Part shown: piece by piece, positions 23,961 through 34,600 of the stretch
How the letters are laid out: every line of letters starts with the position of its first letter
Position numbering within the stretch: position 1 is the stretch's first letter
Assembly (NCBI GenBank): GCA_965153455.1
Contig: OZ234504.1
Location: 1,302,001-1,366,000, forward strand
Source: Sphagnum compactum
Taxonomy: Eukaryota; Bryophyta; Sphagnopsida; Sphagnales
Length of the DNA stretch: 64,000 nt
Reading direction: 5' to 3'
Notes under the pieces: model-generated
The model's database searches: none
The model's input: only the letters and a program-made list of their open reading frames with translations
What the model was told of the DNA's origin: nothing
Made by a program: the position numbers and the translations under genes

Positions 23961-25240
23961 CGTTAGAAATAATGTTTGATCATTATGTTTTTTCTTTCAT
24001 TGGCCACTTTAGATTGATGTTTGTGTCAATAATTGACATCTACCCAATGTAGCAACAATGTTACAACGATGTAATCCAAGGATGCGTGTTGTCCTTTTGA
24101 CTAAAACACTAATACTTTGTGTGGAGACACACATACTTAATGTTGCATGTTTTATAGGTAGTTGATTTTTACTTTTAGCTTCCTTTGCAGATTGCAACCC
24201 AACCTTAACATTTCCACAATTTCAAAAGTTGTTGTAGCATCCTTTTGGCTCAACCAATGAACAGGCCTAATTTTAAACATTAGTTTGTGATCTTGACCTG
24301 AGCTAGCATAATTTTTTGTTGGTTGACATTTCCAGACTCTGAAAATAGCTTGAGAAATGGACTGAGCAATAACAATGCATTAAAGGTTCAACACCTACTC
24401 TCCCCATTGTGCTTTAGGAAGTGCCCTTTTACTTGTCTCTGATGACATCTCCAATGATTATTTCAAGTGAGTTCAGTAATTCCTTTTCCTTTTTGTAGCC
24501 TCTTGCCTTTACTACACAACTAATGCATTTGTAACCCTTTGACTCTGGCTATGTCAAACATGTCCCCTATTTTCACTAATTTTTTAATTTGCCATGGACT
24601 TGGATCCATGTTTCAAAGTTTCATGTTAGATAACATCCCAAAGTCCCATGTTAGTTGAAACTTAGATGTAAATTATGTTGCGATTAGAGAGTTTAGTTAC
24701 AAATTACTCGCAACAAGCCAATGCATCTAGGGTGATGCAATAAGGTAAAATTTGAAGACTAAACTTCATGCAAATTTTTTTTTTTTCCAATCTTATTATA
24801 TAGCTGAGGTGGCAACCATCCAGAAGCAAAATTTGGATATTAAAAAAATATGAAATAAATAAATAAAATAAATTCTATATATTTTGCTATGTAATTGAAC
24901 CATGTATAGAAATATGGTGATCGTTTTTTCAAATATTTTGGTTTGTTTTTTCGACTAGACATTTTTCGAAAATCATTGATTTTATGATCTAATTTTCCCA
25001 AATTTTTACAACGATACCAAAACAAAAGGCTGCTATGTAGTTCTATATATCACTCTAGACAATTAATGAAGTGCAACTTTATTCACAGTTTTAACAGTCA
25101 TTTCACTACTACAAAAGTGGGGTGCAATTTACTAGCCTAAATCACTATGGGACCTTAAAAGTGAAATAACTTCATTGCATTTTATTGATTTCACCCTACT
25201 GAAAGTTATTTCATTATAATATCACTATGTAGTCATCATG
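23961..25240. other. Intergenic; possible insertion boundary in the gypsy element
   Basis: Integrase similarity fades near 23960 and no further gene is recognised. The integrase C-terminal part of a gypsy element in the same orientation resumes at about 38460. Confidence 0.35.
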
Positions 25241-25765
25241 TTTCATTACTAGTTAACAAAATTCACTATTATAATTTACTATAATAAATAGGTTTATTTA
25301 TATGTTTTAAAAAAAATTCTATCTATGCTACTTTATGATATACCCTATATTATTTTAAGTTACTTTATATATTCTAACTTATATTTTATGTTATTATAAG
25401 CTATTATAAATTCTTGTACCCTAAATTATTTTATGTTATTTTACCTTAAGGTATCTTAATTAGTTTATTATAAGCTTTTAAGTTATTCTAAATTAAATTA
25501 TTTAACTAACTTTAGGTTATACCTTAGGTTATTTTATTTTAAATTAATATATGTTATTTCAAGTTATATTTTAAGGTCATTCTACTTTATGTTATTATAA
25601 ATTTTTTTATTCTATGTATGATAACTTAAATAATCTAAAATAAAATATAATAACCTAAGGTAAAAATAACTTAGAATAAAAAATAATAACCTATGAAAAA
25701 TAATTAAAAATACCTACAATATAATAACTACCAATAACCTATGATATTATAACATAGAATATCCA
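25240..25765. repeat. AT-rich array with a polarity switch
   Basis: Up to about 25615 the plus strand repeats TTATTTTAGGTTAT-like words. After that it shows the complements (ATAACCTAAGGTAAAAATAA). The halves form an imperfect inverted repeat, for example TACCTTAGGTTATTTTATTT against AAAATATAATAACCTAAGGTA. Confidence 0.65.
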
Positions 25766-26040
25766 ACAATAATTTATAATACAATAATCACCAATAGTTG
25801 TAATATAACATATAATGACATTAATAACCACCAATATCCACCAATAGAATATTCACTAATATCCATTAATATAATCATTATTAATAACCACCAATATCCG
25901 CCAATAGAATATTCACCAATAGCCATAATGTAATAATAATTAATAACTAAATATTCATCAATAGCCATTAATAAGATAACCACCAATAGCCATTGATAGA
26001 ATAGCCACTAATAGCCATTAATAGAATAGCCACCAATAGC
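25766..26040 (+). repeat. ACCAATAGCC-type degenerate minisatellite
   Basis: Roughly 20-bp units built on CACCAATAGCCATTAATAGA recur with substitutions through the stretch. Confidence 0.75.
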
Positions 26041-26178
26041 CATAGATGGCAATGTCATGTGCCAACTCCATGCAATTGCTTTCTCTGTTTTGGGCCTCTA
26101 AGCTTTCAACAATAATGTCATAGATGGTAATGTCATGTGCCAACTCCATGCAATTGCTTTCTCTGTTTTGGGCCTTTA
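26041..26178 (+). repeat. 78-bp-offset direct duplication
   Basis: CATAGATGG(C/T)AATGTCATG through TTTTGGGCCT occurs at 26041-26098 and 26119-26176. A third, partial, partly inverted echo (CATTGCCATCTATG, then CATAGATGGCAATGTCA) lies at 26292-26348. Confidence 0.9.
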
Positions 26179-26179
26179 A

Positions 26180-27770
26180 GCAACTTTGTTTTTGGCAGAC
26201 TAGTGGAAAGCAGCTTATCTACTTGAAATGGGGCCATTGCCAATTTTAGACTAAACTAAGCTTTCAACAAACAACACCTACTGCTAACTCATTGCCATCT
26301 ATGTTGAAAGCTTATTTTCATATAGAATCCCATAGATGGCAATGTCAGGTTCATGTCAATGTTTTCTTTAAACAAGTTTTGTTATTTTCAACAAAAAAGA
26401 TTGCGGCCTTTTTTTTTCTACCTTGTAAATTCGACTAACTTTGCAATTTTATTGAACTATTTTCCAATTTTCTTATATCACAAAATTGGGGAAAAAAAAA
26501 CTTAGTCCTTGCATTTGTCTATCATTTGCTTTTGAACACAGTTCTGAAGCCAATACCCAAAATCCAATTGCAAGTATCATAATTACATGTCCTATTCACT
26601 TGCTAAAGAAACCAAGGCTGAGGGAGGGGGGCTCTCACGGAGAGGGGGTGGGTGGGAGTGGGGTAGTGTTAAACCAGTCATATAAGATTTGGCTAGGACC
26701 TATAACCATGGTACGTAGCCAATAATGTCATACACCAACTAAACTCTACTAAACCTCATCAAGATAAATCAAAACCTATTACACTAACTAAAAAGGTTTT
26801 CATGGGTAACTAATGTGGAATTGACTTGTGATCCTTGTAGCATTAGTGGATTAGAGGTGCAAAAATGAGGAAGCAATTTTTCATTGTACTCCTGTCTCAT
26901 CGCCAACCATTGTGGTTAGCTCCATAACCATCCACATGCGTTTACTTGCCTAATAGCCACAAGTGCTTTAACTACATACCTACTTACTGAGTAACCACTC
27001 ACATTCCTTTAGACACACTTTTGTACATGGACTTACCCACTCACATAGGTACATAGGTAATGTGAGGGGGTAGTAACCCGAGGGTTTACTCGAAAGGTTT
27101 CTGAGGTGATTCACCCTTACCAGGGCACTTAGCTGTGACTTGAGAACGCACTGCACCATCCATTGGAAACTTGTTAAGACTCAGTCAACTATGGATCAGG
27201 TAAAACAACAAGGACCGAGCTATCCACTTGGTACTTTCTCATGTAAAACTCTCGTACTAACACCTACGGTTGGCACCTTCATCTTTTTGAGGTGAGGCCT
27301 CGTAGTGGCCTTACTAAGCCCAAAAAACGTCAAATTTGAGCTCTGATTTAGTCTAACCATGGGATATTTCTAGAATTTAGAAATAATCTAAACATAATTT
27401 GGGAATTTTACCATGGTACCAACGTGGATGCTGGTTCATCCAAGGCCAGTTCACCCTACCTAGGTAACTAGGTAAGTAAGTGCAACTGTACCCGTATGGA
27501 AGTGAGTAGGGCATAGTAGGAAATGTAAGTGGTTAAATTGTCTAGATAGGTGGGTAAGGCACTGGGCACCTAATATTAGAAGGTAAGTAAACGACATGTT
27601 GAAGCTAAGCGGATGGGCATTGTGGATGATTAAATAGAACATAGGTAATCACACCAGGCTTGATCAGCTATGGGACTGGAATATCACTGAAAAATGGTTT
27701 TCTATCCATAAACCATCATCCATCCATCATCCTGCATGCGTCGTCGGGCAAGTGCTGGTTAACTCTGCAA
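26180..27770. other. Intergenic, nothing recognised
   Basis: There are short degenerate repeats of GGTAAGTA/ACCTACCT type near 27000-27560, but no gene. Confidence 0.35.
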
Positions 27771-27772
27771 GC

Positions 27773-27804
27773 CCGGCTGGTGTGCGGACTCACACACCAG
27801 CCGG
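27773..27804. other. Perfect 12-bp hairpin, GC-rich
   Basis: CCGGCTGGTGTG (27773-27784) pairs perfectly with CACACCAGCCGG (27793-27804) around an 8-nt loop. It lies at the edge of a GC-rich island (about 27765-27960) in otherwise AT-rich DNA. Confidence 0.85.
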
Positions 27805-27960
27805 TGACCCTGACAGCGCTTCCGCTGCAAGCCCTTCGACTTGACGTGTCTCGGGCACCACAGTCCCCGGGAGCTCCAGGCCATCCCGAGCCGACGAGAG
27901 CGATTGTTCCCTGACCCCCTCTCCTCTGGAGCGCTCACAAGTCCCGAGACTGGCGGGTTT

Positions 27961-28070
27961 CCGTCGTATGTGGGACCCCGTAATGCGGTCGTGCTTCTTT
28001 AAAATCTTCAGAAATGCTACAAACACCCATGATGATCAATCAATCAATCAGGCAGCATTGATCAAGTGTT
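27961..28070 (-). pseudogene. SPX-like fragment start, left copy
   Basis: On the minus strand this 110-bp block reads 'FVAFLKILKKHDRITGSHI', which resembles the lysine-rich KILKKxDK helix of SPX (inositol-pyrophosphate/phosphate sensing) domains. It is about 95% identical, inverted, to 29049-29158. After 'HIRRK' the reading departs into the GC-rich island and ends at 27790. It follows the left 3'-part copy directly, so on this strand a unit end is joined to a unit start. Confidence 0.5.
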
Positions 28071-28864
28071 CCAAAATCATCATGACAATTGAGATCACAG
28101 AAAGCTTTACATTCAAGAAAACGATATGTACCTATGTGTAAGCAGCTTTCAGTGCTTGAAGAAAATGTTTTTCCTAAATTGTAGTTCTGCACAATGTCTA
28201 AGCTTGCAACTTGTGCTGGGAGTAAGTGAAGAAAACTACTACTTCAAGAATTCTTCTGCAAAGATTCTTGTGTCTCAGTACAGTAGTAGTCATGAGATCT
28301 ATTGATCACCTGCATGGCTTGGTCCTTACAGTGTATACTAGTGCACCAGCTCTAGAGCATGAAATCTGCATCTTCAGGAGCTAATTGTTGTTTATGAATG
28401 GCAAGGGTTGAGGCGGGGCTCTATATAGGACCACCTCTATATAGCACCACCACGGACTCGCTGTTCAATGTGGAGCTCACAGTGTTGCAGACCATGTGGT
28501 TGGCAGCCTTTGCTGCCTTTGCTGCGTTGATGTAATTGAAGCCTCCATCAATGCTGTTGAGAAGCTGAAGCCGTTGCTGCCGCAGGTGGAGGGATAGCTC
28601 CCGTCCTCGAGTACTCATAAGCGGAGATGGATGCGCTGCCGCTGATGATGATGATGATCCGATGGATGATTCACAATCACTCTGCACATGAGTAGTTTGT
28701 GATCTTGGTAGGGACCAGCCGCGTGTACCTGATCTCATGTTTGGGTCGGGAATTAGCTCTGCTGCTTGCTCTGGATCGAAATCGACGTGTTGGAGATCAG
28801 GCGATGCCTGCGGAACCTTGCTACGAAGATGGAACTTCTTGCAAACTTCTGCTATCTGAATCAC
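28070..28864 (-). pseudogene. Left copy of the SPX-associated gene 3' part
   Basis: A 147-codon minus-strand frame (28864-28421) ends 'SESVVVLYRGGPI' and is followed by about 350 bp of conserved trailing sequence. From 28754 down to 28070 it is a near-identical inverted copy of 29254-29943. The unique start reads 'EVCKKFHLRSKVPQAS'. A poly-Ser stretch and 'HLRQQRLQLLNSIDGG' are the main visible traits. I do not recognise the C-terminal part. It lacks its own upstream SPX portion, so it is probably a truncated duplicate. Confidence 0.55.
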
Positions 28865-29048
28865 TCAGGTAATTAGCTCTGCTGCTTGCTCCAGAACACT
28901 TAAGCTGGTGCCCATGCCGAGAGCTAGCTAGCTACCGATCATGCATGACCAGCTTGCTGCAATATGAATGATGCTTTCTTTCCGCATCAAGAAGAAGTCT
29001 AGCGGAAGAACTTGATCTTTCTTCCAGCTTCATTAACAACTTCATATT

Positions 29049-29943
29049 AACACTTGATCAATGCTGCCTGATTGATTGATTGATCATCATGGGTGTTTGT
29101 AGCATTTCTGAAGATTCTAGAGAAGCACGACGGCATTACGGGATCCCACATACGCCGGAAGTTTTGCTTGCAAACACTGAATCACATGGACTTTGTTCTG
29201 TATGCTTCCGCTGTGAACGAGGACGCAGAGTACTGTCTTTCCTTGCTGAACAGAATTCCCGACCCAAACATGAGATCAGGTACACGCGGCTGGTCCCTAC
29301 CAAGATCACAAACTACTCATGTGCAGAGTGATTGTGAATCATCCATCGGATCATCATCATCATCAGCGGCAGCGCATCCATCTCCGCTTATGAGTACTCG
29401 AGGACGGGAGCTATCCCTCCACCTGCGGCAGCAACGGCTTCAGCTTCTCAACAGCATTGATGGAGGCTTCAATTACATCAACGCAGCAAAGGCAACAAAG
29501 GCTGCCAACCACATGGTCTGCAACACTGTGAGCTCCACATTGAACAGCGAGTCCGTGGTGGTGCTATATAGAGGTGGTCCTATATAGAGCCCCGCCTCAA
29601 CCCTTGCCATTCATAAACAACAATTAGCTCCTGAAGATGCAGATTTCATGCTCTAGAGATGGTGCACTAGTATACACTGTAAGGACCAAGCCATGCAGGT
29701 GATCAATAGATCTCATGACTACTACTGTACTGAGACACAAGAATCTTTGCAGAAGAATTCTTGAAGTAGTAGTTTTCTTCACTTACTCCCAGCACAAGTT
29801 GCAAGCTTAGACATTGTGCAGAACTACAATTTAGGAAAAACATTTTCTTCAAGCACTGAATGAAAGCTGCTTACACATAGGTACATATCGTTTTCTTGAA
29901 TGTAAAGCTTTCTGTGATCTCAATTGTCATGATGATTTTGGAA
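29049..29943 (+). pseudogene. Right copy: SPX-like gene fragment with 3' end
   Basis: The plus-strand frame 29093-29587 (164 codons) begins with 'FVAFLKILEKHDGITGSHI', resembling the SPX-domain KILKKxDK helix with two changes at normally conserved basic positions. It continues 'FCLQTLNHMDFVLYASA', 'DPNMRSGTRGWSLPRSQ' and ends in 'VVVLYRGGPI'. True SPX proteins have upstream helices of 150 or more residues that are absent here, so this is a fragment, perhaps one or two exons of a longer gene. 29254-29943 is the inverted partner of 28070-28754. The SPX call is tentative; the duplication itself is certain. Confidence 0.5.
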
Positions 29944-30215
29944 CAACAATTTGCATGACTTTGTACATGAGACTGCTGCAACTCTGTTTTGAGAGAGCTA
30001 TGAAAACTGTTTATGAATTTTTTTCTATTCAGTTTTGTCATGTTTTGAAGATCTTGAGCTTGCACTAGTCAGACCTGCATAATGTGATGATCTTGGATTC
30101 TTGCATGAAGATGGTCTTCCCATTACAATCTCTAGCTACAGAGGACATAGGGGATCATCATCATCATCAGTCATCCTCATCCTCATCAGAGTGTTGTCTT
30201 TTGCTTGCCATGCAT

Positions 30216-30500
30216 CACATTTTACATCCATGTGCAGCTCTGTTCTGTTACATAAGTTGAGTATACCAGAGTATCTCCACCCACAGCAGTAAAATGGCCC
30301 GCACAGTACATTTTACATCCATGTGCAATATCTGTTCTATTTGATAATTTGAATACAATATGAGAGCATCTGCAGCCACAGCAGTAAAATGGCCCTTGTT
30401 CATTACATTTTACATCCGTGTACAACCTCTGTTCTATTACATAATTTGAGTGCATGGGGCAGTATCTATACCCATGGCAGCAAATTGCCCTGTACAATGC
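30216..30500 (+). repeat. Three 91-97-bp tandem units
   Basis: Units start at 30216, 30307 and 30404 with (C/T)ACATTTTACATCC(A/G)TGT. They share TCTGTTCT(G/A)TT, a CAGCAGTAAAATGGCCC-like segment and a TACATAATTTGAGT-like core. Confidence 0.9.
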
Positions 30501-30661
30501 ATTGGGGATGATGCTATAGTAGTGCATTTATACAGTATGTTCTACCTTGGTAGGTTGCACACTAATTATATTATTTCCGGCAATGTTGAAATTTTTTTAA
30601 TCTATTTTTTCAAAGACCAAATTTTCCAAGGAAATCAGAGAATCTTTTGAAATCTGCTAAA

Positions 30662-30665
<4 letters not shown>

Positions 30666-30700
<35 letters not shown>
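30666..30700. repeat. (TA)n microsatellite
   Basis: A continuous TA run of about 17 units. A second TA tract lies at about 34794-34822. Confidence 0.95.
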
Positions 30701-30939
30701 CAGTCATGTGGAATCTTCAAATGAATCATTATTCAACATTTAAATGTTTACTTCATGACATGCTACTACGGGTTTTGTTCACTATTTCATAGTTAGGGGT
30801 CAGGATGGGGAATCATTAACACTGGAAGATGGATGTAATAAACATTGATCGAAGGTGGCATACGGCATCAGTGTTGGTGGAGATGCTCTCCCAAGCCTGG
30901 CCAGAATGGACCTTCAACAACAGCCACACACACATTATC

Positions 30940-31060
30940 ATCCATCGGAACTCTGTTTCTGACTCAGTTGTGGATGAACCCCAATTGAAAATACCCAATA
31001 GGGGTTCATCAAATACAAACTACAAAACAGGCTTCCAATGGATGGGCTAGGGGATGAACT
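30940..31060 (+). repeat. Copy of a dispersed short repeat
   Basis: Contains GACTCAGTTGTGGATGAAC, GGGTTCATC and GGCTTCCAATGGATGGGC. Closely similar words recur in compact form at 49373-49437. This suggests a short dispersed (MITE-like) family, but I could not define terminal repeats. Confidence 0.5.
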
Positions 31061-31600
31061 CCAACAAAAAATGAACTGTCAATTTCTTTCATTCTATTTA
31101 GAGGACTGTTTCAGAGCAAAATTTGGCGCAAGGGCTTTTCACTTCTGGTAAGGTCCAGTGCCAACTCGTCAGAGTACCTTACATAATTTGGAAGGTACTT
31201 CTTTCTTATTTCTGTCTTTATTGCTCTTTTTTTCGCATTTGAAGAGTGAGTGACGTCCAAATATTTGAAGGTTCTTTATGCAAACAAAGGGTCTATCTTT
31301 TGACCCTTCTGCAATTTTTCACAGACTGCACTCGTTAAGATAATATCTGGTCACTAATTGACCTTGTAAAAGATAAGTCCTGTAGGTGGGTTGGAAGGAT
31401 AATAGGGGACCCTACAAACATATCACGTAAAGGATTAGTTCTGTAGGTAGGTCTTCTAGTTAGCTAATAGGTGGCTATTATGTGAGCATAATAAGCATGT
31501 AGATGGTTAGTAGTTAGTAAAAAGGTTAGGGCTAATGGGTTGTAGTAGGTAGGTAGTAAAACCGAAAACTGAGCTAATGTTTCTGAGCTAACCACTGTGA

Positions 31601-31620
31601 TTAGGGTTTAGGGTTTAGGG
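31601..31620 (+). repeat. Interstitial telomere-type repeat
   Basis: Nearly three TTTAGGG units in tandem (TTAGGG-TTTAGGG-TTTAGGG) matching the Arabidopsis-type plant telomere motif. Confidence 0.8.
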
Positions 31621-34600
31621 CTCAGGAACTGAAACCCAATGAAAACATATTTCCTGTCCACCAACCATCCATCCCTCAGCGTTTTCTGTTGCTGGTTCAC
31701 TCTGGCCCATAACACAAACAACTTTTCTTTGCTATTGTGGGGGAAACTTGTGATGGGGCTGTTGTCTCCCTCCCCTTGCATTGGGTGAACGAGCACCCAC
31801 ACTTGGTACCATGGTAAAAACCCTGAATTTTCTTTTAGGTTGTTTCTAACCATGGTAAATATCCGACCCTAAGACTACATCAAGGTCTTTGAGTCCAAAT
31901 TGAATACAGCCACTGAAAGGCCTCACTCAAGAAAGTGAAGGTACTAATGTGGGTGCTGGTTCACCATGGCCTCTCCCTTCTAGGGTTTTTAATGCAGGAC
32001 TTGTTTACAAAGTTCTCATGAAAAATTGTATGCAAATAACATAGGTAGCATGGTTATTCTTTTTTCTATTTTCTTTTCTATTTTCTTAATGCACCTTTTG
32101 AAAGAGTATTTAGGGAATTCATGGCAGACAATGAAAAACTTACCATGAAATTGCTGCAAATACTACTTGTGAATTTGGAAATAAAGAATTACTACAAGAA
32201 TTGGACAAAACTAGAAATGCATCAAAGCTAAAGGATGAAGACAGAGTTGTACATAACCTAAAAGCTACTTGGCTAGCTTCAAAAGAAATAATGTCTATAA
32301 AAAATCCTCCTTAATGTTCATGGTTGGGTGTTAAAAGGTAAAACTATGTTTATTCCAAGTTCTAATTGTTATGATTTCCATTGGAATGGTTTCCAACCAT
32401 TAAATTTATTTGGATGTAACAATCCTTTCATGACAATCACTTGCTACTCACAAGATGTGAGTCTCAAGTTTATGAATGTTTTACAGCACTTTGAGAAGGT
32501 GAAAATAATCTGGAAACTGTAAAACAAATGAACTACCATCCGGGTTCCTAAAGACCTCCGCAGTGGGTTGAATCACAGGAATTCATCTCTTGTGTGAATA
32601 TCATCGCTATTAAAGAGGAGGGACCTTATGTCTAGTATTTGGGAGTGGGAGGGATCTTAGAAGTGTTGGTCGTTTCTTTCTTTTTTTTAATAACCTCTAG
32701 TTTCAATTTTCCAAAAAATATATATAGGAGGAGGGCCAATATGGAAGTTATTTTATGTTTTGAGGTTCCTCACCTCAAAACATTGAATGGGTGCAATCAC
32801 AATCAAATGAGCCACTGATGACAAAGGATTCAAGGATTGCAATCCTTTTTTTTTTGGTAATTTTCATTTTCTTATAAAAAGGATTTTTTGGTTGAAATAT
32901 TTTGCAATATGTTACTAAAAATACGTATAATTTTTCAATACATCATATTTTTTGTATTAAAGAATTTTCTAAAAGTGTACATATTCTACCAAATTTTTCG
33001 TTTGATTTTTAAAAATTATCCTAATTTCAAATTGTATAAAAATATGCAAATTATTTCATGATTTGTGTTCTTGTATCATAACATACAACTTTGTTTTAGA
33101 TGTCATGTTCATTGCACCTTGCTTACATGTGGTAAAGGGCTTTTGAAATTTTTTAATTGTGTTCGATAAAGTTTTTTTAAAACTTTTTTCAAAATCCACA
33201 AATTGCAAATTGTAAGTGTTTTTTGAGTGTGGGTAATCAATTAACATCATCTTAATCAAAACTCATCAAAATTTCATTATTAAGAGATTCTTTAGCTTAG
33301 TAATTTACAAAATTGATTGTTTTTGATGCAAATGTTGTTCAAGTTCAAAAGTCCTTTATTAAAACCAAAACCCAAAATTATTTTTTTTCAATTTTTATTT
33401 TGAATTCCTCAACACTCGTATTGGCCACTTCACAAAACTTCCCATGATTACCATGGCATTAAAGTGGCACCGCAAAAACATATTTAACAAAATTACAATT
33501 TTGAAAGAATTTTGGTAGTCATCCAACATAGTTTTTTGCTCATTTGATTGTGACTGCATGCACATGGCCTCAAGACTGATCCTTCTCCAATGTAAAAATG
33601 ATAGGGTTTTTTTCAATCCAAAAAGAGGATCATGAATTTGAAATGTAAGAATTTCCTTCCACCATGGAAGATTCTTATAAATCTTATTTCTAACAATGGA
33701 CAACAAATAGCAATGAAAAACCTAGTCTTTAAAAAATGAAAGAACATCTACTTCCAATTTTTTGAAATTGAAGAACATTCAATTTAGTTTTTGGAAATTT
33801 TTTACAATTGAAGAACCTTGAGATTGGGTTTTTCCAAAAACGCTCATTTGAAGTAGTAGCTTTTATGAAACAATTAATAAGAACTGGACATTTAATAATA
33901 GGTTATTTGACTGGGTCTTAGATATTCTAAAAACATCAATTGTATGGTTATGTTTGTAGAGATCATTGTTTGCACACCACCTTAAGCCCACCTAGGTTAT
34001 GACTTGAAAATAATACGTTGAAACATATGTACATGATACATACCAATACAAAACATACCTTCGATTGAACCACATAGTTTTGACAAATCGAAACATAACC
34101 CACTGAAACCTGGCATAATAACATAACATAGTTAAACATGAAAGAATTGAATGATAGAGCTTTTGAAAGATTGTTAAAGAACCCATAATGAAATGAACTT
34201 CAAAACATAACACAATTTGATATTGAAGCATATTCAGGTTATAGAATCAATTACTTCTAAAATGAAACAAAGAAAATTTAGATTTTGAAACATAACTTTG
34301 AAACATAGATTTCAATGAAATATTACAAACCTAAACTACATAAAAATAAAGCATTTCAAATGTTACCTTAACTATTGATTTCTACACTCAACATCATCAA
34401 GAATGAAAACATTTGATTTCCAATCTAGTTTTGATTCTTGCATCTTTCGATTGATAGCATCCATTCATTTGGACAGGTTATTTTGCTTACTTCAATATGC
34501 GTTTAAGTACACAACTGGACAATCATTCTTCCAGTTGTCAAACACCATTATTATGTACAATGGAAATTGGTATGAACATAACCATATTTGAACATGTTTC

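Noticed and set aside
27773-27820. Helitron 3' end (hairpin followed by CTGA)
   Set aside because: A perfect stem and a CTRR-like word are present, but no matching 5' end, no helicase and no defined A-T insertion site.
30101-31050. Short frames around 30.1-31.0 kb
   Set aside because: They lie in the 91-97-bp tandem array and a dispersed repeat and show no protein motif.
33395-33706. 103-codon minus-strand frame, possible transposon protein
   Set aside because: No motif recognised and no flanking element structure; left unannotated.
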